64,000 nucleotides of DNA from Gnetum montanum (lineage: Eukaryota > Streptophyta > Gnetopsida > Gnetales > Gnetaceae): positions 246,501-310,500 of the forward strand of contig MNCI01006679.1 of the NCBI GenBank assembly GCA_015680685.1. The letters are read 5' to 3'. A model generated the notes under the pieces. That model saw nothing but the letters and a program-made list of their open reading frames with translations, had not been told where the DNA came from and made no database searches. Shown in pieces: positions 1-10,827 of the stretch (its first letter is position 1; every line of letters begins with the position of its first letter). A program made the translations under genes and the position numbers.

Positions 1-223
1 GAGAAAAAAAGTCTAAAGGTTTAATAGCACAAATTATCCCTTGAGTGTGGACTACCCAAGTTGGGGAACCACATTAATTTTGGTGTGTGCTTTATTTCAA
101 AGAAATTTTAAATTTTGGAAATGTATTCTTCCTCCTCCTTCAATGTTCAATGATTGTCATTCACTTCACTGGAGGTTTGGAATCTATTGAAATCTATGGC
201 TTTAGATGCCATAGTTAGCTTCA
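1..223 (+). mobile_element. 5' LTR (3' part) of a copia-like element
   Basis: Bases from about 1 to 223 align with about 3525-3753, sharing long stretches around the words GACTACCCAAGTTGGGGAAC and GGTGTGTGCTTT. Two directly repeated copies flank a short internal region, as expected for the two LTRs of one element. The 5' part of this LTR lies before the window. The right end is set where the two copies stop matching; no clean tRNA primer site follows, so the edge is uncertain by tens of bases. Confidence 0.7.
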
Positions 224-408
224 CTATCTAAAGGCTCCATAATTCCCTATGTTGTCAAACCATACTACACTCATCATGAGATCTACAACATTGTTGGTGT
301 AGGCGGGGTTAAGATGTATGGGGGTTTTTAGGTACCAAGAAGAGTGAAAATGGTGAACAAAGTGAAGAGGAAGTAGATGAAGCTACCAAATATTCTTAGC
401 TTATATTT

Positions 409-690
409 ATGGCTCTAATAGAGGAAGATTTACCCCAAGCTACTAATGATTTACAATGTAAAAATGATGAAAGGTATAGTGAATTACAAGAAGAAATTCT
501 CATCCTTCATTACTTAATTAGAAAGATAAATAAATTTTTGAATAGAAAACTTGATGTAATTGATACTAATTTAAAAGGAGAAATCTTAAATATAATAGCT
601 AAGATTAAACAATTAACCTCTTTTAACAAGCATTACAAAGATCCTCTAGAAGGAGAAACACAAAAAAGTTATCCTAGGAATGAAAGTTAA
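409..690 (+). pseudogene. Helical ORF, possibly copia gag remnant (93 codons)
   Basis: I do not recognise this protein with certainty. The open frame is rich in Lys, Glu, Leu and Ile and predicts a helical, perhaps coiled-coil segment (for example YSELQEEILILHYLIRKINK). Copia polyproteins of the SIRE type carry a similar helical stretch after the gag zinc knuckle, which together with its place between copia-like LTRs is the reason for the call. A shifted frame at about 750-880 contains a CxxC pair and could be the decayed continuation. No zinc knuckle or protease site is visible. It may also be a chance ORF in AT-rich DNA. Confidence 0.35.
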
Positions 691-2525
691 GAAAAAGTCT
701 CACAAGAAGGTACAATCTCAAGCACCAGCATAATCAAGTTTGATAATTTCATTTGTAAGGATATTAATTTATTTTTTTGTAAAAATTGTGGTAGTAAACA
801 AAATCTTGGTTATTCTCATGATGATCAAAATAGGATTGATGCTTGGTCTTGTCAAAAAGGTTCTTTTAAGAATATTTTATAGACAACAATAGTTGAGAAT
901 GAAAAGAAATAAAGAATTAAAAGTTCTCTCAAAGACACAAATGATCCAATAAGTGATCATCAAGAACATCATCAATTAGAGTCATCATACAAAAGATCAA
1001 ATGTATGTGAACCAAAAGGTAAGGAGTTACTTCATGATAGAGGATCTCATCTCAAACTTCATTAGTCTTCCTACTCTCAATTACAACAAGGTAAGTCAAG
1101 GTAAGTTTATATTTCCTTACTTGCTAAATTTTATGACTTCTAAATTTTTTGACATATAAGAAATGATTTCTCTTGATCAGAACTTATAAGATATTTTTTT
1201 GTAGTATTTTTTATGTGAGTATAAGCATGATTTTTTGAAAATTTGTGGTGTCGCATTTAAAGTAAATTTATTAGGTACTTACTTTGGCTACATTCACAAT
1301 GAACTATACATTGTTCAAGATTTTAAATTAGTTTCATTCATAAACATCATGAATCTTTTCAAGACTTTTTTTTTTTGAAGAAATATTAGTACTAATAGTA
1401 GATTTTAGTATCCACACATGATTTTTACATTGGTTTGCAGGGTTGGTACTTTGATGAAAAAAGATTAAGTTGAACCAAAAGGAACTTTAGAATCTGAACT
1501 TTCATAGAGGAAACCTATACCTAATCATCAATTATCATTCAAGGAGGCACTTGTTTAAGGGGAGTCCTATGATGCTCTAGTAGCAAAACTTCATTTCAAC
1601 TCTCCATCATAAAAAAAATAAGTAAAAGAAAGCTTTTTTGGTAATATTATATAATTTTTTAAAAAAGTAAGATCCTTATTGGTAAATGCTCCTGAAAATG
1701 TTATAACTTAAATTAAAAGCTCTTTTGTTATATTCACTTTATGTACCTATTATCATTATTGCAAATATTTACTCATCTTTAAGAATCTCAAGTACTCTCA
1801 TTTGTACTCAAAATGGTGTTCCCATTTACCTTTGATAAAACCTGAAGTATATCTATATAGATAGATTTTTTTTTTTGGACAAATAAATATTTGGTTTTGG
1901 TTGCTATTTTACACATTTAAGGTGTTATAATGTGTTACTTTATCTAGTATCATGTTTTTACCTTGTGTTAATTATATTTGATACTGTCAGATTATTTCGT
2001 TTTGTGAATGTATGTGCACATGTGATTACCTTTCTAATTATATATGTGTATGGTTGCATATTCTTATGGAAAAATCCTTGAGTTAAAAATTATCATATAT
2101 TATAATATTCATAGTTTCAATCTAGATTTGCTATTTAATTGATTGCTCAAAATATTCCTTAGTTCTGAGATAAGATATTCATTAAATTTCCTAGACCTAC
2201 GATGAATCTTGGGGTGAACAGATAAAGGGTTGTTCTTGATATAAGTGATTTTAATTTATTAGCCCTATGGAATATCTAAATGTTGAATCATTTTTTTAAT
2301 AAATTCTTAAACTATTTGACTTTGACTACAAATCATTTCATGAGTAATTCATTTGCTATGACCTTCTATATGCTTTTATTTTAAAATGATATATCCTTAG
2401 AACTATAACCCTCGGAGCCATTCTCATCCTTCATTCCCTTTTTTTTCATGTATAGAAAAGGGATGAAATTCTTAGAAGTTATATTGTGATTATACCAACC
2501 CATTTTCTTAAGTTTTGGACATGAC

Positions 2526-2540
2526 CAAAAAGGGGAAGAT
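2526..2540 (+). other. Polypurine tract before the 3' LTR
   Basis: The sequence AAAAAGGGGAAGAT directly precedes TGTTGACC. A purine run followed by TGTTG is the usual plus-strand primer and LTR start in plant copia elements. It fixes the left edge of the 3' LTR. Confidence 0.65.
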
Positions 2541-2754
2541 TGTTGACCTTTTGGTATGTCAAAACCTTAAGGAAAATGGAGAGCAAAGGATGTTTGTGTG
2601 GTGTTGTTTTTATAGGATAAGATTATGGAAAAGGACTAAGAAAATTAGGAGTAAAAGCAAAGGACTCAAGGACTCACAAGAAAATTTGACATTGTCAAGT
2701 ACTCAAGGAAGCATGCAAAAATTCAAGAGCAAGCACAAGGAATGAAGATTTCAA

Positions 2755-3030
2755 AGTGCAAAGGAATCTCATGAAAGACATCTCCAAGAAACAATAGATG
2801 TCTTGGCCAAAGTGAAGGGAAATTAGTAAAGGCATCTCCAAAAAACAACAGATGTCTTGGTAAAATTAAAGGTTTCTCAGACAAAGATGTCTTTGAAAAA
2901 TAGTAGATGTATTTCTATTAAGAAAGACATCTTCACAAAGATGTCTCTACAAAGACATCTTTCCTAGGGAGAAGACATCTTTCTAGAATGAAGGTATGAT
3001 GTAGAAAGACATCTTTAGTGACTGTTAGAT
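2755..3030. repeat. Cluster of AGACATCT / AGATGTCT inverted words
   Basis: The 8-mer AGACATCT and its complement AGATGTCT, or one-mismatch forms, occur about a dozen times within 280 bp of the U3 region, in both orientations and at irregular spacing. Neighbouring copies can pair into hairpins. The cluster sits upstream of the LTR TATA-like box, so it may be an enhancer array for a palindrome-binding factor; that is inference. Confidence 0.7.
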
Positions 3031-3073
3031 AGGTATTACATAAATTACAAAGTCATTTTGGAAACATATTGGC

Positions 3074-3080
3074 TATAAGA
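3074..3080 (+). promoter_or_regulatory. TATA-like box of the copia-like LTR
   Basis: TATAAGA lies downstream of the U3 word cluster and about 40 bp before the likely R region. It is the best RNA polymerase II start signal in this LTR. Confidence 0.45.
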
Positions 3081-3753
3081 AGACTTCATTCCATTGGGAA
3101 ATGTGCAAGCATTATGTACTATCAAGTGTCATTATCAAGCAATCATTGTAATCATTATTGTTCCTCATTATACTATCTTTCATCTATTGTCATTGTTTAA
3201 AGTGAGCTATACCTCAAAGTACAAGGATCAGCAAACTTAGTTTCATTCATTTCTTATAATTGTTATTCTCTTTTGTTTCCCTACAGGGTTGATGTACTTT
3301 ATGACGGAAGGCATCTTCCTCGATCTTATCAGGATTATGTAGGATTGAGTGTTGGTGTAGTGCCACAATAGCCTAGAGTAGAGCTCAAGTTGTAAAGGAT
3401 ATGGGATCCTAAAAGCCACATTTTAATCTTGTTAGGACCTTATAGGGTTGAGTGGATTCATTGTGTTGAGTCACTTTGAAGCAGATCTTAGAGCTTGTAC
3501 AGGGTGTGGTACCCTTCAAATCACATTTAGAGAGTAACAAAGTCCTAAGGTGTGCTAGTCAGGCACCCTTTGAGTATGGACTACCCAAGTTGGGGAACCA
3601 CATTAACTTTGGTGTGTGCTTTGTTTCAGAGAATTTTTAAATTTTGGGAACTTATTCATCTCCCTTCCTTCTAAGTTCAATGATCCTCATTCACTTCATC
3701 AAGCATTTGAAATCTATTGAAAGTGGTGGCTTTGGATGCCATAGCTAGCTTTA

Positions 3754-3989
3754 GTAGTCCAAAAGTCATTTTTAACATCCCAAGCATAAATATGGATATA
3801 ACATGACTCTTTTCACTTAGGGGTTAAGGCTTCGACCACTTATGAGGCATTTTTAGTCCTAAAACATAAACTATATGAAATTTCATCTCATGGATTACAA
3901 TCTTCACATTTTATAATAAAATTTTAAACTTTAGTTTCATGGGGTAAAGATTACAATATTAAGAAGATTACAACATGCATTTTCTTGAT
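3754..3989. other. Unassigned DNA after the copia-like LTR
   Basis: No ORF, repeat or signal is recognised. It lies between the copia-like LTR and the T1 repeat array and may be T1 sequence into which the copia-like element inserted. Confidence 0.3.
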
Positions 3990-5580
3990 GGTATTTTAGC
4001 CAAGCACATGACTAAAATGGTCCAACATAGTCAGAATGGGATAAGCTTCTTCCCCACTTACCAAGCTTTCAACTAACACTGGAACATGCATGCCATATTT
4101 CTAAATCCTAGCCAAAGCTTCTGAAAACTCCAAAACTTAATGAAACTCACTAAAAAATACCAAAATTTAGTTAAAACCTCTAACTATGCTAAAGGGAACC
4201 TATGACTATGCTGGCCCAACATAATCACGGTGTAGTGAAGTGGGATTTATCATGGAAATAATGATAAACCTTCAAAAAATCATTCCATATCTTCTACATT
4301 TTCCTAGGACTCTTGATGACCCTAGATTATCAACTAGTAAAATCAAAATTCATTCAAAACACATATTACAATGTCAACTACACTAAGTTTTCCATGCCTA
4401 TGGTGAGCCAACAGAGTCATCAGTAGAGCCAAGCATAGTCAACATGGGAAACCCCAAAGTGGATAATAAACAAGTTAAATTGACTTCTTGAAAATCCTAA
4501 AATCCCACTAGATCCTATTAAGATCACAAAACCCTTGAAATCAAGCCAAAACCTATAATGTTTCATCATAAACCTCTCAACTATGCTAAAAAAAAGCTAA
4601 ACTATGTTAGCCCAGCGTAGTTAAGAGGTATATGACTTCTCCAGGATCTAAGAAACCATTGAAATTGATAATTTCAATGCCAAAACCCTATCTAGGAGCA
4701 CTAGTAACTTCCAAAGTTCATGAGCATGTTTGATTGGTTATGGAAGCTCATCTAGAATCAAGATTTATGCACGACTATGTTGGAGGAGCCTATGGCTACA
4801 CTGGTCTAGCATAGTCATGATCCTGGTATAGTTGACGAACATCTCACAATTCAGAATGACATAAAATATTTTTTGAGAAGCCTGAAGCCTTGGGACCTAT
4901 AAATTGACCATAGTTTGATGTTATTTAACCATGAAAAGATTAATTCTATTCTTGACTATGTTGAGATAAGCTATGACTATGTTGGCCCAGTGTAGTCATG
5001 TTTTATGGTAAAGTTGACTAGCATCATACCACTTTGAATAGCCAAAAACCTAACTATAATTTCATTCTATTTTGGGAAGTCCAGAACCCTATTCAACTTT
5101 ACGCAACTATAATTTCATTCTATTTTCACCATAAAGACACTAAATTCCTCTCAACTATGCTAAATCCATGCATGACTATGCTGGCCTAGCATAGTCTAGT
5201 GAAAAATCCTATGAAAATAAATTTTGTTAAATAATTTCAACCTCTAGATAGTAAATTCAAAATCTTCCAAGATCCTATAGTGCCCTAGGAAGCTAATGGA
5301 GCATTGATTCAAATCCTAAAACCTCATGAATTTTTTTGTTCCATGTGTCTACACTGGATCCTACCTTAACTATGCTGGCCTAATGTAGTCACTAATGGGA
5401 ACATCATTTCTGGCTTCTAGAAGGTGAAAATAGGGTGAAAATGCCACAACATTCAATCCCAACCCCCTACACTAGTTTTTTGGATCATCAGGAGTTCAAA
5501 TATCATCCATAATGACCCTGGGAAACCATCAACTAGGCCAGCATAGTCATCAATAGAGCCTAGCATAGTGAAAAGAAAAG
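3990..5580. repeat. Degenerate tandem array, unit about 175-203 bp, T1
   Basis: A quasi-palindromic core close to GACTATGCTGGCCTAGCATA recurs near 4010, 4207, 4410, 4605, 4797, 4975, 5170, 5370 and 5545, at intervals of about 175-203 bp. Each core is often preceded by a second AACTATGCTAA word and followed by a GTAGTGA-like word. Sequence between cores has diverged strongly. At least eight units are present. The array sits where other Tat elements here have their protease-RT spacer, so it probably belongs to the T1 intron. Confidence 0.7.
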
Positions 5581-5879
5581 GTGTCAATTTTTCATTGAAA
5601 TAGCCTTTGCATGTTTCCAAACTTATCTGTTAGCATTATAGCCTCTTGCTATGGTCCACTAAAGCCTAAAACTAGCAAAATCTAGCTCTTTTTTTAACTA
5701 TTATTTACCTTATTTTATCATACATTTTCCACCTTGATTGGTTTAACCTTGATTCATAGTGCTTTAACTTCTTTTTACCTTGTTATGCATTGTGAACCTT
5801 CTTATTATTATTTGACCTCATGTAACTTCTATATAACTCTAGTTTCACAAAATCTACCTTATTCTACCTATTGTAGTCT

Positions 5880-6617
5880 CTATTGACCTTTGTTTAGCCT
5901 TTGATTGATGTTAGCTGATGGGGCTTAACCATCCTTAACTATCATTTGACACCATGTAACTATGGCCCACTAAGGCCTGAAACTAACAAAGTGTAACCAT
6001 AATCACTCACATTTGACCTTCTCTTACCTTAAACACATACCTTATAGCCTGATTTGACCCTATTTGGATGCTTGTGTGGACTCTTTTTCAACATGTTTGT
6101 CTATTTATACACTATTACCAAAGTATTTTGCATTATTTATAACATTATTTTATTGGTCATTAGCAATTTTATTATGTTTATTACCCAGGTGCCACTTAAT
6201 GTGCTTATGGTTAACATGCAAGATTGGAGTATAAGTATGTAGAAGGAAATCATTTGACCTTTGTTTAGCCTTTGATTGGTATTATTTGATGGGGCTTGAC
6301 CATCCTTAACTATCATTTGAAACCATGTAACCATGGCCCACTAAGACCTAAAATTGGCAAAGTGTAACCATAATCAATTACATCTAACCTTGTCTTACCT
6401 TGAACTCATACCTTATAGCCTTATTTAACCCTCTTTAGATGCTTGTGTAGACTTTGTTTCAACATGTTTGTCTCATTTATACACTATTAACAGATAATTT
6501 TACATTATTTATAACATTATTTTATTGGGTTTTAGCCATTTTATTATGTTTATTACCTAGGTGCCACTTAATGTGCTTATGGTTGACATGCAAGATTGGA
6601 TTATAAGTACCTAGGAG
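5880..6617 (+). repeat. 371-372 bp tandem duplication at the T1 pol start
   Basis: Two direct copies lie side by side. The word GATGGGGCTT starts at 5917 and 6288 (offset 371) and AGATTGGA at 6221 and 6593 (offset 372). Each copy holds a GGCC...CTAAAA...GGCAAA word, a stretch rich in T, an AG splice-acceptor-like end and a start ATGCAAGATTGG. The second copy runs into the pol frame. The duplication therefore doubled the 3' end of the presumed intron and the first codons of pol. Confidence 0.85.
6187..6188 (+). promoter_or_regulatory. Candidate 3' splice site before T1 pol (copy 1)
   Basis: TTTATTACCCAG precedes GTGCCACTTAATG, with a start codon about 27 bp on. The duplicated copy has TTTATTACCTAG with AG at 6559-6560. 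T3 and T5 have comparable AG sites at the same place before pol, which supports a shared acceptor. Confidence 0.5.
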
Positions 6618-9600
6618 GAAATCAATTTGCCTTTGAGCCTAAGTAGGCCCCATGGTAATGTTGAATAATGTATTGACCCTAATTACCTGGATCTTAAGCC
6701 TAAGATTCTTGTTGACTATATAGCTTATGTAGAGAAAACTCTAGAAAGGCCTAAAAAACGAGTTAAAACCCTTGACCTTAAAGTTGAAGACATTACTAAA
6801 GAATCTGTAGTTGAGATTATTTTCAAGACACATAGTGGTAGGAAGAAAACCTTAAAATTACGTTTCTCACTGAAATTCCTATAGGCTCAAGACATCGCTA
6901 AGGTCATACAAGATAACATTAAGGCCTTTGCCTACTTATATGAGGATATTCCAAGTTTAGAGCCATGTTTAGTTCAACATAACATCATTTTCAATCCTAT
7001 AATTAGACTTGTTAAGCAAAAAGTCTATAATATTATACCTAATTTTTCCCTAGAAATTTGTGATGAAATCGCAAAACTATAACAAGATGGTTTCATTAGA
7101 GTTGTTGATTACATAGAATGGATGCCCAACATAATGGTAGTTTCTAAGAAAAATGGGAGTATACACATTTTCATCAATTTATAAGATCTAAATATAGAAA
7201 CTATCAAAGAAGATTTTCCTTTGCCTAGTATTAATCAACTTAATGATACTATGACTAGGCATGCCTTATTATCCTTTATGAATGGGTTCTTGGGATACAA
7301 CTAGATTAGGATTATCCTAGAACATCAACTTAGTACAACCTTCATAAATCCTTGGCGTACCTTTTGTTACACTATGATGCTCTTTGGCCTAAAGAACATA
7401 GAAGCAACATATCAAAGAGCTATGATGTATATCTATCGTGACTATATGCTAGGTTTTTTCAATGATTACATAGACGATATAGCCATTAAGTCCAAAGTGT
7501 CCAATGATCATGCACATGACCTTGACCTTGTGCTAAAATGATGCCTCAAATACGAGCTTAGGCTTAACCCTAAGAAGTATGTATTTGGCATTAAAACTAG
7601 TAAGATGCTTGGCTTTGTAGCATCTAAAGTAGGAATACATGTTAATCCTGATAAGGTTAAAGCCATCTCCAACTTGGCAGCACCAACCAACCTTAAGGAT
7701 CTTCAAGGACTAGACGGTAGATTACAGTATATTCGTAGGTTCATCGCTAGGCTCAAGGATAAGTTATAATCCATGAAAAATCTGCTTAAGAAAGGAGTTC
7801 ACTATGAGTGGATAGCTCAATGCCAGGAAGCCTTTGAAAACCTTAAGCAAGATTTGGCATAATAAACGATGATCTATCCACCATAAAAGAATAAACCCTT
7901 TTACATCTACCTTGCTATCTCTAACATGTCCATTATCTTTCTACTCTGTCAGAAATGAGATGATGGATCAAAGTTGCCAGTATACTATCTGAGCCATGCA
8001 TTGATTACCTATGAGACTTGATACACCAAAGCAAAGAAGTATTATCTAGGGCTAGTCTTCTCATTGAAAAAGTGAAGACACTACCTATTTAGGATCCAAG
8101 TCAATGTAATTTGCAAAGATAACATACTTAGATCCAAAACAATGAATACCTATGAAAGTATTCATACAACCCATTAGAAATTCATAACAGTGAAGTTTGA
8201 CCTTCATTACATCTTCCAAGCCTCAAAAAAAGGTCAAGCTATAGCTACATAACTTACTACTTCATCAATAGAAGACCATGTAGCCATAGACCCTAAATTA
8301 CTTGATGAACACATCAACATCATTAGCCAAGTGCCCAAGGATAATGAGGCCATCATGAACTTCAACAAAGCTTCAATTGCCCATGGGGCTAGTGCCACTA
8401 CCATCATAAGATTTCCATGTGGTGAAATTCAACTCTTTGCCTATCGTTTCAAATTCCCATGCACCAACAATGTAGTGGAGTATGAGGGTTTGATCAAGGG
8501 AATGATGGTAGCTTGTAACCTATGAATCAAAGACTTAATGATCAAAGCTGACTCGCAAATTGTGGTTGACCAAATAACTAAGGTTTATGCATGTGAAGCC
8601 AAACATTTGCAACCTTACTATGACCTAGGAAAGAAACTAATGCAATAGTATATAGACATTGATATCTAGCATGTACCCTAAACCATGAACACCATCAGTG
8701 ATGTAATTACAACACTAGTCCTCAGTGTGATGCTAGATGTTTTTAGCAAGTTTCCTTTGTTAACTATGAACTGTGCTATTCCCATCACACAAAACACTAA
8801 GGATGACTCCATATCCATAGTTCATACTACTCATACAAAGGAGTTGTATGATGATATCAAGTTTTACCATATGCATGGTGAAGCTTCACAAGGACTGACT
8901 ACTAATTAAAAGGATGTTGTACATAAATGATTAAAATATTATTTCATAGTAGGTAATAACACATTATGTTAATGGTCGTACAATGGCATATTGTTAGTGT
9001 GCTTGGGAAAATTTGAAGTCCACATAGTCCTAGATTAAGTTCATGAAGGTATATGTGGAGGACATATAGGACCTAGAGCCATGACTACTAAGATTAGATA
9101 ACTAGGTTATTACTACTCTTATATGGAAATAAACTACATGTAGAAGATTAAAACTTATGATACTTTCCAATGACATAGTAACCTTATACATGTACCGCCA
9201 ACTAAGTTACAAACCACTCAACTAACTTGGTCATTTCAATGGTGGGACTTGGATATCATTGGACCTATAATGCCTAAGTCTTCTGTAGGGCATAACTTTA
9301 TCATAATTGCAACCAAGTATTTTACAAAATGGGTTGAAGTTATTCATCTAAGAAAGAGAACATCTTAGCAAGCCTATATATTCATACTTGATAACATAGT
9401 ATCTTGTTTCGGTATACTTATGACGATAGTCATAAATAATGTACCATAATTTAGTAGCTAGGAAATGAAAATACTTTGTTAGAACTTAGGCATTAAGCAC
9501 TCCTTCTTATCATCATATTACCCTCAAGTCAATTGGCAAGAAGAATCAAGCAATAAATCCATTATAAACTTTCTCAAGAAGATGCTAAGCAATAGAAAAT

Positions 9601-10085
9601 GCAAGTGGCATGAGCAACTTGCACATGCACTTTGAGCCTACTAAACCATATTTCGAGCTACAACTAGTGTAACCCCATATAGCCTGATTTATGGTTCTAA
9701 AGCTATTTTTCCTCTTGAATTATAGGTGCCATTACTCCAAATAGCCCTATATAACTTCATCAATGATGAATAGAACAAGAAGCTATGCACCATGGATATA
9801 GACTTGATGGAAGAGCAGTGGGTGCACATGCTTGCTCACATTAACTGGTACTAAGAGAGGTAGAAACAAGAACATCACCATGACCTGAACAAGCATAAGA
9901 TCAAGGAAGAAGAACTAGTTCTCAAAGTTTTCCTTGAGCATGTAGAAAAATTCTCAAGTAATTAGATAGGGCCTTTCTTGGTCACTAAGGCTTACAGCAA
10001 CAAAGCCTTTAGGATAGTGGATATGGATGGAAACAAGTTGGTCAATGTAATCAATAATTCTTATCTAACATCTTACTACATGTAG
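6587..10085 (+). pseudogene. T1 pol: RT, RNase H, second RNase H, integrase (Tat type)
   Basis: This is the pol region of a Tat/Ogre-lineage Ty3/gypsy element. RT covers about 6900-7770 with KEDFPLPSINQL and the catalytic YIDD at 7467-7478. RNase H follows to about 8250. A second, archaeal-type RNase H lies at about 8330-8650 (NFNKASIAHGASATT, NNVVEYEGLIKG). Integrase covers about 9030-9750, with the first Asp at 9252-9254. The C-terminal part ends in VDMDGNKL and a stop at 10083-10085. The frame has many stops (for example after FIN at 7182 and at 7303) and shifts. The second integrase Asp is AAT (Asn) at 9434-9436, so the enzyme would be dead even if the frame were open. CpG is scarce, which suggests age. 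Confidence 0.93.
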
Positions 10086-10827
10086 CCTATGAGAACTAAC
10101 AATTGACATCAATGACCTTAACAAAAAATAATAAGTGAGCCTACATGACCTCTTCTTATCTTATTGCATAATGAATGGACTATAAAACTTTGATGAAAAT
10201 ACCTTTTGGAAGTATTGATTATGAAATTTGGTGGTCTAGTTTGCAAATTATTTTATATGGCCTTATGCATTATATTGTAATAAAATGACTTCTTTGTCTA
10301 GTTTTCCTATTCTTTTGGAGTTGTGCTTACAAGATGAAGGCCAAAATCATCATAGAGATGCAACTCATTATGATAGCAATTCACCATGTCATCTTGATGT
10401 GCAATATTTGGTGAATTTTTCCTACCATACCAAGAGTGCTTGTTTCTCAATATTTCCATTACCACTCCTTGAGCCATGTCTTGTAATCTAATTATAACCT
10501 TCCTTACCCTAAATGACTATGATGACCAATGTTTGATACTCATGCATTGTGGTCATATGATATCCCTTCATCATGCTCCACCATCAAGTCTATTGAATAT
10601 AATACATCTTATTGGATGGGAAAACCAAATCAAAACCAGCCTTGATAATGAAACTCAATGAAAGTTTCACCCCACCAAAAAAAATGGGGAAGCATATTAT
10701 CAAGAAGCTAAATGGTCAATAAAACCCAAAAGGACAAATCAATGGCTCTAAACATGCAAAGGGAGGAGCCTAATGGCCAAAGAGACCTTGGAGCTAGGTG
10801 TTGGTTTGTCAAATGCATCGTTGAGTA
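10086..10827 (+). other. T1 3' untranslated region
   Basis: Non-coding stretch between the pol stop and the presumed LTR start. A purine run AAAAAAAATGGGGAAG lies at about 10679-10694 and could be a polypurine tract, but it is some 130 bp before the best LTR start. The short open frames at 10285 and 10476 have no recognisable similarity and I do not call them genes. Confidence 0.4.

Larger units (their letters stand above)
224..2540 (+). mobile_element. Internal region of a non-autonomous copia-like element
   Basis: This segment lies between the two LTR copies and is only about 2.3 kb long. I find no integrase, RT or RNase H, so the element could not move by itself. The only coding trace is the short frame at 409-690 and a possible continuation to about 890 in another frame. 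From about 1080 to 2500 it is AT-rich, non-coding and without visible structure. A deletion derivative and a large LARD-like element are both possible. Confidence 0.55.
2541..3753 (+). mobile_element. 3' LTR of the copia-like element
   Basis: The LTR starts with TGTTGACC after the polypurine tract and ends where similarity to bases 1-223 stops, about 1.2 kb in all. A TATA-like box (TATAAGA) lies at 3074-3080, after a cluster of inverted words at 2755-3030, so U3 is about the first 530 bp. The stretch around 3280-3620 is the conserved R/U5 part, and its last 230 bp match the window start. Confidence 0.65.

Noticed and set aside
3990-5580. CRISPR-like regular spacing of a palindromic core
   Set aside because: The spacing is about 190 bp with drifting cores and related inter-core sequence; this is a plant tandem repeat, not repeats with short unique spacers.
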